From the NCBI GenBank assembly GCA_022509025.1, contig JAFLUB010000008.1, positions 1-64,000 of the forward strand: DNA of 64,000 bases, read 5' to 3'. The notes beneath the pieces are model-generated. The model was not told where the DNA came from, did not search any database, and saw nothing but the letters and a program-made list of their open reading frames with translations. The translations under genes were made by a program, and so were the position numbers. The stretch is from Oscillospiraceae bacterium (GTDB lineage Bacteria > Bacillota > Clostridia > UBA1381). Positions 1 through 9,852 of the stretch are shown here, piece after piece; position 1 is the stretch's first letter, and every line of letters starts with the position of its first letter.

Positions 1-344
<344 letters not shown>

Positions 345-349
345 GCGAA

Positions 350-456
350 TTAAGCGTTATATCACGCACCTATCGTCTTTTTCGCTCACCTTGCGTACCG
401 CAAGTACGCGGCGGTAATCGAGAAAAAACGATATGCACGCAATCTAACGCTTAATT
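350..456. repeat. Palindromic intergenic repeat, family C, copy 1
   Basis: The left arm beginning TTAAGCGTTAT and the right arm ending TAACGCTTAA are near reverse complements, so the 107-base unit folds into one long hairpin. It starts six bases after the pta stop. A second, longer copy follows at 463-620. It is noncoding and could be a miniature mobile element or an mRNA processing hairpin between pta and ackA. Confidence 0.75.
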
Positions 457-462
457 GGATAT

Positions 463-620
463 GGCGTTATATCACGCGCCTATCGTCTTTTTCGCTCACA
501 TTGTGTACCTTACCGCGAAGAAACGCGGACGCGAAGCGGCTTTTGCGAAGCAAAAGTAATGAAAAGTGTACGCGGCGGTAATCGAGAAAAAACGATATGC
601 ACGCAATCTGACGCTTAATT
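463..620. repeat. Palindromic intergenic repeat, family C, copy 2
   Basis: Same element as the preceding copy, sharing both arms (TATCGTCTTTTTCGCTCAC on the left, CGAGAAAAAACGATATGCAC on the right). About 50 extra bases sit in the hairpin tip, with their own short palindrome (GAAGCGGCTTTTGCGAAG). It ends 40 bases before the ackA start codon. Confidence 0.72.
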
Positions 621-660
621 ACATATAGAGTAAAATAAATATTATGAAAGGATTAAAACA

Positions 661-1857
661 ATGAAAATATTAGTAATAAACGCGGGAAGTTCATCACTTA
701 AGTATCAGCTTATTGATATGGATACCGAGGCTGTTCTTGCAAAGGGACTTTGCGAGAGAATAGGTATAGAAGGTTCTAATTTGCAGCATACAAATGTGGC
801 AAAGGATGAAAAGACAAAGATAGAAAAGCCAATGAAGGATCACGGTGACGCAATCCAGATGGTAATCGATGCCCTTGTTGACAAGGAAATCGGCGTTATA
901 GGCTCAATGGACGAGATTGGCGCGGTAGGACACAGAGTTGTGCATGGCGCTGAGGAATTTGCTGATTCTTGCATGATTACGGAAGCGGTAATGAAAGCGC
1001 TTGAGAAGTGTACTCCGCTTGCTCCGCTGCATAACCCTCCGAATATTATCGGTATTGAGGCGTGCAAGAAGATTATGCCGAACGTTCCTATGGTCGGCGT
1101 GTTCGATACCGCGTTCCATCAGACAATGCCGGCAAAGGCATTTATGTACGCGCTGCCGTATGAATGCTATGATAAGGACAGAATAAGAAAGTACGGCTTC
1201 CACGGCACAAGCCATAAATACGTTTCAAAGAAGGCTGCCGAAGTTCTCGGAAAGGACGCGTCAGAGCTTAAGATTGTTACCTGCCACCTTGGTAACGGCT
1301 CATCAATCTCGGCTGTTGACGGCGGCAAGTGCGTAGATACTTCAATGGGCTTCACTCCGCTTGACGGCGTACCGATGGGTACAAGAACAGGTTCAATGGA
1401 CCCTGCTGTTGTGACATACCTTATCAACCAGAAGGGTATGAGTGCGAAAGAGGTTGACAGCCTGATGAATAAGGAGAGCGGTGTTGCCGGTGTTTCAGGA
1501 GTGTCTTCCGATTTCAGAGATTTGACGGCTGCTTCAAAAGAAGGCAATGAAAGAGCGCAGCTTGCTCTTGATATGTTCACGTATCAGGTAAAGAAGTACA
1601 TCGGCTCTTACGCTGCCGCAATGGGCGGAATTGATGCTGTTGTATTCACGGCCGGCGTAGGTGAAAACGATGCTGCAACCCGTGCGGCAATTGTCAGTGG
1701 TCTTGATTTTATGGGTATTAAGATAGACGCTGATAAGAACAGCGTGCGTGGCACAGTTGATATTTCAGCTGACGATGCGAAGGTTAAGACACTCGTTATT
1801 CCGACAAATGAGGAACTGATGATTGCGATTGATACTAAGAGTCTGGTTGAAGGCTGA
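661..1857 (+). CDS. ackA: Acetate kinase
   Basis: A 398-residue protein of typical family length that transfers phosphate from acetyl phosphate to ADP, giving acetate and ATP. Visible family motifs are [11 protein letters not shown] at the N-terminus, [10 protein letters not shown], the phosphate-binding GTSHKYVS and CHLGNGSS, the [19 protein letters not shown] block, VFTAGVGEN, and the C-terminal TNEELMIA with the conserved glutamate. The ATG has an AAAGGA ribosome site eight bases upstream. The gene lies downstream of pta, separated by two copies of a palindromic repeat, and is followed by a strong terminator, so it ends the transcription unit. Confidence 0.98.
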   Translation: MKILVINAGSSSLKYQLIDMDTEAVLAKGLCERIGIEGSNLQHTNVAKDEKTKIEKPMKDHGDAIQMVIDALVDKEIGVIGSMDEIGAVGHRVVHGAEEFADSCMITEAVMKALEKCTPLAPLHNPPNIIGIEACKKIMPNVPMVGVFDTAFHQTMPAKAFMYALPYECYDKDRIRKYGFHGTSHKYVSKKAAEVLGKDASELKIVTCHLGNGSSISAVDGGKCVDTSMGFTPLDGVPMGTRTGSMDPAVVTYLINQKGMSAKEVDSLMNKESGVAGVSGVSSDFRDLTAASKEGNERAQLALDMFTYQVKKYIGSYAAAMGGIDAVVFTAGVGENDAATRAAIVSGLDFMGIKIDADKNSVRGTVDISADDAKVKTLVIPTNEELMIAIDTKSLVEG

Positions 1858-1875
1858 TAATAATTGGTAAAACAG

Positions 1876-1924
1876 AAACTGCTGCAAGTGAGTGTAGAAA
1901 GTGCTCATTGCGGCAGTTTTTTTA
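1876..1924 (+). terminator. Rho-independent terminator after ackA
   Basis: Arms AAACTGCTGCAAGTGAG and CTCATTGCGGCAGTTT pair with two mismatches around a ten-base loop and are followed by a run of T. Confidence 0.88.
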
Positions 1925-1925
1925 T

Positions 1926-2018
1926 CTAACGGAAAATTGCTGAATTTTCTGTTAGCAAAAAAGTCAGCCTATTGGAGTGAAACGAGGTAAAGAGACAGTC
2001 ATGATAGTGACTTTTTTT
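1926..2018. other. Two further stem-loops in the gap after ackA
   Basis: CTAACGGAAAATT (1926-1938) pairs with AATTTTCTGTTAG (1943-1955) around GCTG. AAAAAAGTCA (1957-1966) pairs with TGACTTTTTT (2008-2017) around a 41-base loop and ends in T residues. They may be back-up or antisense terminators. No coding frame of note lies here. Confidence 0.5.
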
Positions 2019-2059
2019 ATAATAAAATAAATATTTAGACAAAAAATGCGGTCGAGTAC

Positions 2060-2088
2060 TTGCAAATGCTTGAAGAATCATATATAAT
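2060..2088 (+). promoter_or_regulatory. Sigma-A type promoter of the solute-binding lipoprotein gene
   Basis: TTGCAA and TATAAT separated by 17 bases, about 52 bases upstream of the ATG at 2141. Confidence 0.65.
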
Positions 2089-2140
2089 TGGGTAAAATAG
2101 AAAAATAATAATATGAACGTAAAAGCAAAGGAGGAAAATA

Positions 2141-3376
2141 ATGAAGAGATTACTTGCCTTGACGCTGACTGTTATAATGACAGTTTTGCTTGGATCGTGC
2201 AGCATGCCATTGTTATCAGAGAAAAAATCTGATAGTAAAGACTACTCCGCCTACACTATACGCGTCTACTCCAATTCAAACTCTGCCGAACGCGCCCAAT
2301 GGCTTGTTCAGCAGGCGAGCGAAGCAGGATTTACCGTCTCTATTGACAACGGAGACATTGTATCAGGTGATGCTGCAGTACTTGAAGCTGCAAATGAAAA
2401 CAAGGATGGAGATATATTGTTCGGCTTAAATGAGACCCGTTGGGAGCAAGTTGTGGCCGGTAACTATAATAATCTGTCCCTCATGGATTGGAGACCTACT
2501 TGGGCATTTGATGTGGGAGAGTACAGCTACTTCCATAAGGCTTACGGCCTGGTAATACAGAACGTGCTGCCGCTCTACCGCACCGATGAGTTGGGCACGA
2601 ATGGAAAAAAACTTCACTTCAAGCATTGGGCAGATGTTGTGGACAGTGGCTATACATGGTATCGCCCGAACAAGGTGGGCGGTACTACCAACTCGAATAT
2701 CGTTGCTTCCATACTGTACGCTTTTATTGATCCTGATTCTCCTGCCGGCGGTGTGACAAAGGAAGGCTGGAAGGCTCTATGGCGCTACTGTGCCGAGGGC
2801 AAGAGCGGCGCTGACGATTATAAATATGGTTTTGTTCCGCTTAACAAAGGAGATGTCCAGATATCCGCGTTCTATTCTTCCGCTCTGTACGGAGAAATCG
2901 AAGCGGCGGCAGAGAATTCCTCAAACCCTCTGCGCGGCACCTTGAAACCTGAGAACTGGGCTTTGGTTGACATAGAGGACGGCACCTACTACATAGCTGA
3001 ATATATTGGTATTCTTGAAAAAGAGGGTCGGACTACTGAGGAAAATGAGGCTGTCAATGCATTTGCGGAGTGGTTCGGCTCAGCTGAGACACAGGCCGCA
3101 TGGGGAAAAGAGTTTGACACATATCCGTGCAACAGCGATGCCGTGAGTATCCTGTATCCGGGAGGCGCGCCTGAGATATATACTTTGCCGAATCTGGCTC
3201 TGGATGAGGTGGATGGCGCAGGTGTGACCTACGCTGCATATGTGGCATCGCACATCGATGAATGGACAAATATCATGACGAACCTTGGTTTCTTCTGGAA
3301 GGATGATGCCAACGCTGCTCCGGAACCTGACTGGGATAATCTCGACTGGAGCAATCTGACTATATCCGCACAGTAA
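2141..3376 (+). CDS. Extracellular solute-binding lipoprotein (ABC-type), orphan
   Basis: A 411-residue secreted lipoprotein with a type II signal peptide ending in the lipobox LLGSC (lipidated Cys20). The mature part begins with a short Ser/Lys spacer and then a periplasmic-binding-protein-like fold (TIRVYSNSNSAERAQWLVQ, GDILFGLNETRWEQVV, AVNAFAEWFGSAETQAAWG), resembling the Fe3+/thiamine/polyamine-binding family of ABC transporters. It would capture a small ligand at the outer membrane face, but the ligand cannot be read from the sequence. The start has GGAGG seven bases upstream. No permease or ATPase gene is adjacent, so it must share a transporter or act as a receptor. A perfect-palindrome terminator follows. 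Confidence 0.75.
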   Translation: MKRLLALTLTVIMTVLLGSCSMPLLSEKKSDSKDYSAYTIRVYSNSNSAERAQWLVQQASEAGFTVSIDNGDIVSGDAAVLEAANENKDGDILFGLNETRWEQVVAGNYNNLSLMDWRPTWAFDVGEYSYFHKAYGLVIQNVLPLYRTDELGTNGKKLHFKHWADVVDSGYTWYRPNKVGGTTNSNIVASILYAFIDPDSPAGGVTKEGWKALWRYCAEGKSGADDYKYGFVPLNKGDVQISAFYSSALYGEIEAAAENSSNPLRGTLKPENWALVDIEDGTYYIAEYIGILEKEGRTTEENEAVNAFAEWFGSAETQAAWGKEFDTYPCNSDAVSILYPGGAPEIYTLPNLALDEVDGAGVTYAAYVASHIDEWTNIMTNLGFFWKDDANAAPEPDWDNLDWSNLTISAQ

Positions 3377-3397
3377 GAAGATGCTATATTCAAATAA

Positions 3398-3427
3398 CAA
3401 AATAGCCCATTGCAATGGGCTATTTTG
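3398..3427. terminator. Perfect 15-bp-arm palindromic terminator
   Basis: CAAAATAGCCCATTG is followed directly by its exact reverse complement, with A and T tracts on the outside, so it can terminate in both directions. Confidence 0.85.
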
Positions 3428-3558
3428 TTCTTACAGAACCTACACACGGTAAGCATCTTGTTATAATTCCTAATCATGCAGAAGTTGCAAAAGGTACACT
3501 GAAAAGTATTCTGGGCATGGCACATATTGAACTGGATGATTTCCTGAGGAAATTATAA
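3415..3558 (+). pseudogene. HicA-type toxin remnant (C-terminal half only)
   Basis: From the ATG inside the preceding terminator, 47 codons are open to TAA. The residues GKHLVIIPNHAEVAKGTLKS and ILGMAHIELDDFL match the C-terminal part of HicA/YcfA mRNA interferases (His-x-x-Pro, Gly-Thr-Leu-x-x-Ile). The N-terminal half with the catalytic G-S/D-H motif is missing, no ribosome site precedes it and no hicB follows, so it is probably a dead fragment whose upstream part was replaced by the terminator. The match is by remembered family pattern. Confidence 0.5.
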
Positions 3559-3655
3559 TTAAATTCCATAGGGACTATTAATCTTCGCACGGTATCTGGT
3601 TGGTACACTATTGTAAATATTTGTATAATATTATAAAAATTACATGGGAGATGTT

Positions 3656-3889
3656 ATGAAAAAGAAAATATTGCTTTTAGTTGTATTAGTTATTGCTTTA
3701 TTAGTTGTATTGATACCTGAGCGCAACTTCTATACCGACGGAGGAAGCGTTGAATATGTTTCTTTGATATATAGCGTTACAAAGCACCATTCAATTATAG
3801 CCGAAGCCGAAAATAGTTATTTGGTTGGATATACGATAGATGTTTTTGGTTTCAATATTTATGATAATACCCACATTATTGAAGAATGA
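3656..3889 (+). CDS. Small membrane-anchored protein of unknown function
   Basis: A 77-residue protein with an N-terminal KKK, a hydrophobic segment (residues 5-19, LLLVVLVIALLVVLI) and an exported tail. The tail resembles a short hypothetical family common in Firmicutes (DGGSVEYVSLIYSVTKHHS, then a GYTIDVFGFNIYDN strand). I chose the ATG at 3656 because GGGAG lies at a proper distance; the upstream in-frame ATG at 3644 overlaps that site. The function is unknown. It stands alone between a hicA remnant and a convergent tRNA. Confidence 0.65.
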   Translation: MKKKILLLVVLVIALLVVLIPERNFYTDGGSVEYVSLIYSVTKHHSIIAEAENSYLVGYTIDVFGFNIYDNTHIIEE

Positions 3890-3941
3890 ATCATAAATGC
3901 CAATAGATAATGTTTTTGACGTACCAAATGCTAATATAAAT

Positions 3942-3978
3942 AAAATCGACAAGATTCTATATGAATCCTGTCGATTTT
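3942..3978 (-). terminator. Terminator for tRNA-Leu (bidirectional)
   Basis: AAAATCGACAAGATTC pairs with GAATCCTGTCGATTTT, with A/T tracts on both sides. It lies directly 3' of the minus-strand tRNA and also downstream of the plus-strand small protein. Confidence 0.85.
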
Positions 3979-3979
3979 T

Positions 3980-4063
3980 TGGTGCACCTGAAAGGACTTG
4001 AACCTTCACGTCGGGGACACTAGATCCTAAGTCTAGCGCGTCTGCCAATTCCGCCACAGGTGC
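3980..4063 (-). tRNA. tRNA-Leu (anticodon TAG)
   Basis: Read on the minus strand, a 7-bp acceptor stem GCACCTG/CAGGTGC, an anticodon loop CTTAGGA in a CTAGA/TCTAG stem, a long variable arm typical of tRNA-Leu, a T-loop GGTTCAAGTCC and an encoded CCA end (3980-3982) are all visible. The anticodon is TAG, reading CUN codons. Confidence 0.95.
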
Positions 4064-4251
4064 AGACAACGTTAATATTATAACAGCGGTAAAAAACTTT
4101 GTCAAGCATTTTTGTTAAAAAAACAGTGAAAAAAAGTTCTCTGAATTTATTTGGCGAAAATGTAAAAAAAGGCTGTACAAAATGAAAAAAATATAGTATA
4201 ATTGTAATACTAATGATTAACTTAATCAAAAAGAGAGAGGAGAAAGATAAG

Positions 4252-7200
4252 ATGAAAAGTAAACTTTTCAAGAAGGTTGTTGCGGCAGTATCGGCTGTTT
4301 CGATGCTGGCATCAATGGCCTTTGTAATTCCGGCGAGCGCTGCATGGACTGCTCCGCAGTATGGCGCTGCCGATGCTACATATTCGGGCACGACAGACAA
4401 GTTAACCAAGGATAAAGAAAGTACTGTCGATGGCGAACCTGTCAAGTTTGACATTCTCGGCTATGTGGCTGGAGGCGTTAGTGATGCGACAGTGCCGGAT
4501 AATGCCGGAACGGCAACATTCAAGGTAAATGTAACAGATGCAGGCGACTATGATGTTATGGTTACGGTGTACAATCCTAATAAGCGCCGTGTTGACCTGC
4601 AAGTTGGAACTAAGCCGTATTTGTTCTCGGTAGAAACCGGTGGGGATTATATGTCGGCGTGGACGTTGCTTAACAATGATGCAAAACCGCTGGCTACATA
4701 CACATTTGAAAATGTATCTCTGGAAGCGGGAGATAATGACATTGTAGTCGGTACAAACAATGGTGAGGAATGGGCGCCGGATCTTGTAGGTATCGACGTT
4801 ACAGCTGCTTCTGCTGACGATGATACACCGGGTACAGACGCAACAGACGCACCGGGCACAGATGCAACAGATGCGCCTGACACAGACGCAACAGATGCAC
4901 CAGATACAGATGAACCGAAGGTTGGCATTGTTTATGCTGACGGTACAGTGACTGTAACAGTTGATGATGAAGAATTAACAAATGCTGTACTTATTAACGC
5001 TCAGTATGACGGCACAACACTTGAAAGTGTGTCTACATATGACCTGACATTCACAGACGGCGTTGCAACACAGGCTCTTGCAGGTGCTGTAAACGGCTCA
5101 AAGCTTATGGTATGGACTAAGCTTAGTGATGAGGACGGCAGCCTTAAGCCTGTATGTGGTGCGATTGATGTGACAGGCGGTGTTGAAGCGACACCGAAGC
5201 CGACAGTTGAAGCGACACCGGAAGCTACACCGGATGGCGGAGGTGACACAACACCGACAGAAGCGCCGACAGAGGCACCGACAATTGAACCGACAGAGGC
5301 ACCTCCGGCGAAGGAATACATCTATGAAAGAGGTATAAAGACGGCTTGGTCTAATGCTGACTTGGAAGACTGGACTCATACAGGCGACGCTTCGGGTAAG
5401 CCGACAATAAACGCTGATCACGGTTTGTACTGCGATACCAATATGACAAGCTCTGTAACAAAGACATTTGACATATCGGACAATGCGGTTGTTACATATG
5501 AGGCTGAATTCTATGTTGAAAACAGTACGGGTCGTGATAGTAACTACGCATACCTCAAGTTTGGTTCGGCGTTGACATTTGGCTATAACAGCACATATAA
5601 CCTGTTCTACAGCCTTGACGGAGGCGCAACATATAAAACGCCGGCAATAGTAAACAGCGCAAAGGGTAAGACATTAAAGATTGTTGCTGTTATAAACACC
5701 AGCGCAAACAGAGTGATAAGCGTGTCGATTGACGGCACAGAGATTGCGGCGCTTACTAACGCTAATATTGCTCCGGGCGCGACATATAACAGCGTTACTG
5801 AAGGCTTCGTAAGAGCAGGAAGCGTAAACTGGAATACTCTGTACGGTCTGAAGTCTATAGGCGTATCGGAAGAAATTGACGATACGGTATATGTTCTTGT
5901 TACATATAATGTAGACGGCAAGATAACAACAGAGTCTTTGGCTCAGGGCGGTACAGTTGCTGAAATTCCCAACACTGACAAACTCGGTTACATATTTGAC
6001 GGCTGGAAGGTAGGAGATACGGAAGAAGTTATCTCTACGGAAGCGTTGGCTCAAAGAGCTATTAGCGCAGATACCACATTTACAGCTCAGTATCATTTGA
6101 ACCCAGAGTATGTTCAGAGTATTGCTAAAGTTGAATTTATAGATGCAGAAGGCAAGGGTATATTACCGAGAGATGTAAAAGCATATAAATATCCGACAGA
6201 ACTTGGAGCGATTGACTATCATCTCTATGAAATCAAGGTAACAAGCGACACTGGCGACGATATTACGGCTGATTGTGAAATTACATGGACTGCAGTCGGC
6301 GGCGGTGGTGAGGACGCAAACTATTTCAATTTAGTAGAGAAAAAAGACGACGATGATGAATCAGCGATTGTAGCTTCAAAGAGATATACAAGAATGGTAC
6401 AGAGCGGAGAGTCATGGTTCGGTTATATCAAGGTTGACGTTACATATGACCCTGCAAATTCAGATGACGAATCAAAGAATACAACAGGCACCGCTCAGAT
6501 TCCTTGCGCGGCTCTGGAGAGCGGAACGGTTGCAGGTCAGATTATGCCTGCTGCTGGTTATCGTGCAAGCATGGATTACTATGTTGACGATATTGTAGGC
6601 TATGTAGCAACTTCAGACGATTATAGTTATGGCTTCGATCCGGTTCTCAACAACTGGTGTATCGTAGGCTCGAATCCGGCAAGAGACTTAGTTCTTGTAA
6701 AGGAAGCAGGCAAGAAAGCTCTGAAATTCACAAATACAGGCGGAAACAGAGGGGGAAGTAGCTCGTCTTGCGTTGGTACATATGCATTCCCGCAGCAGTC
6801 TGCACAGTATGTCTTTGAAACAATTGTTAAATTTGAAGGCGCGACAAGAATAGGTGTTTGGGATAAGACACCTAACAATGGTGGTGCTGTTGCTGAATGG
6901 GCTGTATCATTTGACGGTGATAGTTCAATAACAGCAGGAGAAGGAAAAATCACAGGCATTGATAAAACCAAATGGTATAAACTTGTTGTCACAAGTGATC
7001 CGGCAAGTAAGCTGTACTCGGTATATGCATATGAGGAGGACGGAACGCCGGTTGGTTCAATAACAGACGTTGCAGGCGGAGCAGCAGGAAAGTTCCTTTG
7101 TGTTGACTATGGTTTCCCGATTTATTTCAACAGCTTAAGAGCATACGTTCCTACGCTTGATACAATTTCAATAACATCGGATGTCGATGTTGTAGCTGTT

Positions 7201-8901
7201 CCGGAAGCGGGAGCGACGAATGAGGTTGCGCTCAGAGCGATTTGTAAGACGGCTGACGGCATGAATCTTACAGGCGCAGTTGAGTGGAGTCTTGCGGAAG
7301 AGTATGACGGTGTGGAGCTTGTAAAGGGTACACAGACTGCTACTCTTAAGATATCAGAAAATGCAAGCGGAACAATAAAAGTAACGGCTTCAATGAGCGG
7401 AAAGAGCGCTGAAAAGGAAATAACAATTACAAGCTCAAAGAATAGAGTTGCATTCACAACAAAGACGTCCTCTATCACAATTCCGTTTGAAGGCAGTCCT
7501 GCAGCTACAGGTGAATTCTTGGCTGACACAATCACTCCGGATTCACCGAACGGAACAAACGATACAGATATTGAATATACCTTCCTCGACAAGACAGGAG
7601 CGGTTGCTCTTGAACCTCTGCCGAACGGTATAACATCATCGGTTGATCCGGATACAAATAGGCTTACCATTAGCGTAGCGGCGGGCGCAACTCCTGCAGT
7701 ATTCTATGTTAAGGCTACGCAGAAGAGCGGAGACGGATTATCGGCAAAGACACAGGTAAATGTTCACGGTCTTAGCTACAGCTTCGGAACAGACGAAGTA
7801 GAGGGAGATACTCAGGTTACTTCTAAATCGCTCTATACAGAAACCCTTGGCTACGGTTTTGAATCTACAACAGGACTTACAGACGCTGCAGACAAGGTTA
7901 CAGGCACAGCGGCTTACAAGTTCAAGGCTAAGGTTCCTAACGGAAACTATAAGGTTACAGTAAATACAACATCAGCGTCAATGCAGGCTGAAATTATAGA
8001 TGAGGCAAATAAACTTGATAGTAATGCAAATGTTGCTGGTATTACAAAGAGCGGTGAAAACTTCAATGTGGCTGTCTGCGACGGTGTTCTCGACCTTACA
8101 TTTGCGGCAAATTCAAGTGTAACTTCCCTCTCAATTGCTCAGATTGCACCTGGCGAGTCAAGAGACAAACCGAAAATTTACGCAGTCGGTGACTCAACGA
8201 CTCAGAATGAAAACGGCGCTCTTTCGTGGGGAAGCTATACAGCTCGTAATGCAAGCATAGTTCCTGAGAGATTCTCATCATTCTCGAATAACGGAAAGTC
8301 AGGCGCTAATTCTATAAGCTTTTACGATAACGGTCTGATGGAAGCAATATTGCTTGATATTCGTGAAGGCGACTATGTAACCGTTAACATGGGAGTTAAT
8401 ACTATACGTGATAGTAAGAACGATAGTAATGTATTTGAAATGATTGTTGACCAATATTTCGTACAGGCTATAATAGATCGCGGCGGTATTCCTGTAATCA
8501 CAACTTCAACTCCGGTTGGTTATAACTCTGATCCAACTAAGGGTTGGACAGAAACATCTGACGGCAAGATTAATTGTAACCGCGGTACAGGCGCTCGTAA
8601 CGGTATACTTAGAAAGCTTGCGCAGAAGTATGAATTGAACATTATAGAGCTTAGCTATTATGGCGAGGATTATATAAACAGAATGTTAACAGAGTTAGAT
8701 GTTGATGAGTATAATTCAGCTAACGGTACAGAATATACAAGCACGCTTGAGATTGTGCGTAGCTGGTGGGCAGACCATAACCACTATAAAGAGCAGTTAG
8801 GAAAGGTACTGGCTGAGTATATGATGGGTTGTCTTGATACGATTGCAAGCGGCAAAGACGATTTCAGTTATGAAAAAGACCCGCATATCAGTGAACAATA
8901 G
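4252..8901 (+). CDS. Giant secreted multidomain protein with C-terminal SGNH hydrolase
   Basis: A 1549-residue exported protein. The start at 4252 is chosen because AGGAG lies eight bases upstream and a signal peptide (KLFKKVVAAVSAVSMLASMA, cleavage near ASA) follows. In order: a carbohydrate-binding-like beta domain (about 30-185), a TDATDAP repeat linker (about 190-222), a second Thr/Pro/Glu linker (about 310-350), a laminin-G-like domain (about 365-530), one InlB-type repeat (about 552-612), Ig-like segments, and an SGNH hydrolase (about 1300-1549). The last carries GDSTT, the NGKSGA oxyanion Gly, NMGVN in place of GxND, and DHNHY with the catalytic Asp/His. The C-terminal domain resembles rhamnogalacturonan acetylesterases, so deacetylation of pectin at the cell surface is likely but inferred. 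No LPXTG anchor is seen. Confidence 0.8.
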   Translation: MKSKLFKKVVAAVSAVSMLASMAFVIPASAAWTAPQYGAADATYSGTTDKLTKDKESTVDGEPVKFDILGYVAGGVSDATVPDNAGTATFKVNVTDAGDYDVMVTVYNPNKRRVDLQVGTKPYLFSVETGGDYMSAWTLLNNDAKPLATYTFENVSLEAGDNDIVVGTNNGEEWAPDLVGIDVTAASADDDTPGTDATDAPGTDATDAPDTDATDAPDTDEPKVGIVYADGTVTVTVDDEELTNAVLINAQYDGTTLESVSTYDLTFTDGVATQALAGAVNGSKLMVWTKLSDEDGSLKPVCGAIDVTGGVEATPKPTVEATPEATPDGGGDTTPTEAPTEAPTIEPTEAPPAKEYIYERGIKTAWSNADLEDWTHTGDASGKPTINADHGLYCDTNMTSSVTKTFDISDNAVVTYEAEFYVENSTGRDSNYAYLKFGSALTFGYNSTYNLFYSLDGGATYKTPAIVNSAKGKTLKIVAVINTSANRVISVSIDGTEIAALTNANIAPGATYNSVTEGFVRAGSVNWNTLYGLKSIGVSEEIDDTVYVLVTYNVDGKITTESLAQGGTVAEIPNTDKLGYIFDGWKVGDTEEVISTEALAQRAISADTTFTAQYHLNPEYVQSIAKVEFIDAEGKGILPRDVKAYKYPTELGAIDYHLYEIKVTSDTGDDITADCEITWTAVGGGGEDANYFNLVEKKDDDDESAIVASKRYTRMVQSGESWFGYIKVDVTYDPANSDDESKNTTGTAQIPCAALESGTVAGQIMPAAGYRASMDYYVDDIVGYVATSDDYSYGFDPVLNNWCIVGSNPARDLVLVKEAGKKALKFTNTGGNRGGSSSSCVGTYAFPQQSAQYVFETIVKFEGATRIGVWDKTPNNGGAVAEWAVSFDGDSSITAGEGKITGIDKTKWYKLVVTSDPASKLYSVYAYEEDGTPVGSITDVAGGAAGKFLCVDYGFPIYFNSLRAYVPTLDTISITSDVDVVAVPEAGATNEVALRAICKTADGMNLTGAVEWSLAEEYDGVELVKGTQTATLKISENASGTIKVTASMSGKSAEKEITITSSKNRVAFTTKTSSITIPFEGSPAATGEFLADTITPDSPNGTNDTDIEYTFLDKTGAVALEPLPNGITSSVDPDTNRLTISVAAGATPAVFYVKATQKSGDGLSAKTQVNVHGLSYSFGTDEVEGDTQVTSKSLYTETLGYGFESTTGLTDAADKVTGTAAYKFKAKVPNGNYKVTVNTTSASMQAEIIDEANKLDSNANVAGITKSGENFNVAVCDGVLDLTFAANSSVTSLSIAQIAPGESRDKPKIYAVGDSTTQNENGALSWGSYTARNASIVPERFSSFSNNGKSGANSISFYDNGLMEAILLDIREGDYVTVNMGVNTIRDSKNDSNVFEMIVDQYFVQAIIDRGGIPVITTSTPVGYNSDPTKGWTETSDGKINCNRGTGARNGILRKLAQKYELNIIELSYYGEDYINRMLTELDVDEYNSANGTEYTSTLEIVRSWWADHNHYKEQLGKVLAEYMMGCLDTIASGKDDFSYEKDPHISEQ

Positions 8902-8990
8902 TAATTGATACGATAAGTTCAATGAAATCACTCCCATTTTGGAAAATGTCATAATATATATAACTTAATGACATAGTGAATTAAAAACAG

Positions 8991-9035
8991 AAAACGCATT
9001 TTGAACTGCTTTCAAGCTTTCAAAATGCGTTTTTT
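8991..9035 (+). terminator. Terminator after the giant SGNH protein
   Basis: AAAACGCATTTTGAA pairs with TTCAAAATGCGTTTT around a 15-base loop and is followed by T residues. Confidence 0.85.
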
Positions 9036-9167
9036 CTGTCGGATAAAAAAGAATAGCTCTTGCTCATACTGCTCCATATGTGTTTGTTAAATAATCTTGT
9101 TGCATATTTGCTCATATAATCTCATATAATATTTATAACATTTAACTGCAAATTGCGTTGTATTTGC

Positions 9168-9196
9168 TTGACAATAGCAGTTTAAAACGATATAAT
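9168..9196 (+). promoter_or_regulatory. Consensus sigma-A promoter of the toxin-antitoxin pair
   Basis: An exact TTGACA and an exact TATAAT are separated by 17 bases. The transcription start would be near 9203, which excludes the longer reading-frame start at 9158 and supports the ATG at 9227. Confidence 0.85.
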
Positions 9197-9226
9197 ATGA
9201 TTACAAAATATATAGGAGTGATTTGT

Positions 9227-9499
9227 ATGGCTAACGTATCAAATGTAAGTTTCCGTATTGACAGTGAACTTAAAGCTCAGGCTGACACACTATTTTCGCA
9301 GCTTGGCATGAATATGACTACAGCATTCAATATTTTTCTGCGCCAAGCGGTAAGAGAAGGCTGTATTCCTTTCGATATAACTATCAATACACCCAATTCG
9401 GAGACAATTGCTGCGATGCTCGAAACAGAACGTATGCTTCGAGACCCTGACCTGAAGACCTATAATGTGGAAGATGCATTAAATGAGTTGAAGTCATGA
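9227..9499 (+). CDS. RelB/DinJ family antitoxin
   Basis: A 90-residue antitoxin with the ribbon-helix-helix N-terminus of RelB/DinJ proteins (NVSFRIDSELKAQADTLFSQ, then MNMTTAFNIFLRQAVREG and the PFDI turn). The C-terminal tail (LETERMLRDPDLKTYNVEDA) would wrap the toxin. GGAG precedes the ATG by eight bases. It probably represses its own promoter together with the toxin. Its stop overlaps the toxin start (ATGA), the usual arrangement for translational coupling. Both genes are intact, in contrast to the decayed hicAB pair 300 bases away. Confidence 0.92.
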   Translation: MANVSNVSFRIDSELKAQADTLFSQLGMNMTTAFNIFLRQAVREGCIPFDITINTPNSETIAAMLETERMLRDPDLKTYNVEDALNELKS

Positions 9500-9777
9500 G
9501 CCTTCAGGTGGCGTGGACAGCTAAGTTTAAAAAAGATTATAAGCTTGCAATCAAGCGCGGTTTGAATGTTGAACTGCTGGATAATGCAATACGCTTACTT
9601 GCCACAGGTCAGCCTCTTCCCGACGAGTATAATGACCATAATCTTTTGGGTGATTGGAAGGGCTATCGGGAATGTCATATACAACCTGATTGGCTATTGA
9701 TATATCGCATTGAACACGGTATTCTTGTTTTATCACTTCAACGAACCGGAACGCACAGTGACTTGTTTAAACAATAA
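9496..9777 (+). CDS. YafQ/RelE family mRNA interferase toxin
   Basis: A 93-residue toxin that would cleave mRNA on the ribosome when freed from its antitoxin. The family features WTAKFKKDYKLAIKRG, LPDEYNDHNLLGDWKGYREC, HIQPDWLLIYRI and the C-terminal RTGTHSDLF are all present. The two His-bearing stretches (DHNL and the terminal THSDLF) correspond to YafQ catalytic positions. It overlaps the antitoxin by four bases and is followed by a terminator, so the pair is a closed two-gene unit. Confidence 0.93.
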   Translation: MSLQVAWTAKFKKDYKLAIKRGLNVELLDNAIRLLATGQPLPDEYNDHNLLGDWKGYRECHIQPDWLLIYRIEHGILVLSLQRTGTHSDLFKQ

Positions 9778-9787
9778 ACAAAAAAAT

Positions 9788-9830
9788 AAAAGACTCAATT
9801 AATTAAAAATCATTAATTGGAGTCTTTTTT
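9788..9830 (+). terminator. Terminator after the toxin gene
   Basis: AAAAGACTCAATTAAT pairs with ATTAATTGGAGTCTTTT, with one bulge, and T residues follow. Confidence 0.82.
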
Positions 9831-9852
9831 CATTTATCACATTATCTGATTT

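Noticed and set aside
4825-4920. Short tandem DNA repeats (ACAGACGCAACAGATGCACC-like)
   Set aside because: They are in frame inside a secreted protein and encode a Thr/Asp/Ala/Pro linker, so they are coding linker repeats, not a CRISPR or regulatory array.
7122-7670. 182-residue antisense open frame inside the giant SGNH gene
   Set aside because: It is the shadow of a strongly coding plus-strand frame, has no ribosome site and no recognisable domain.
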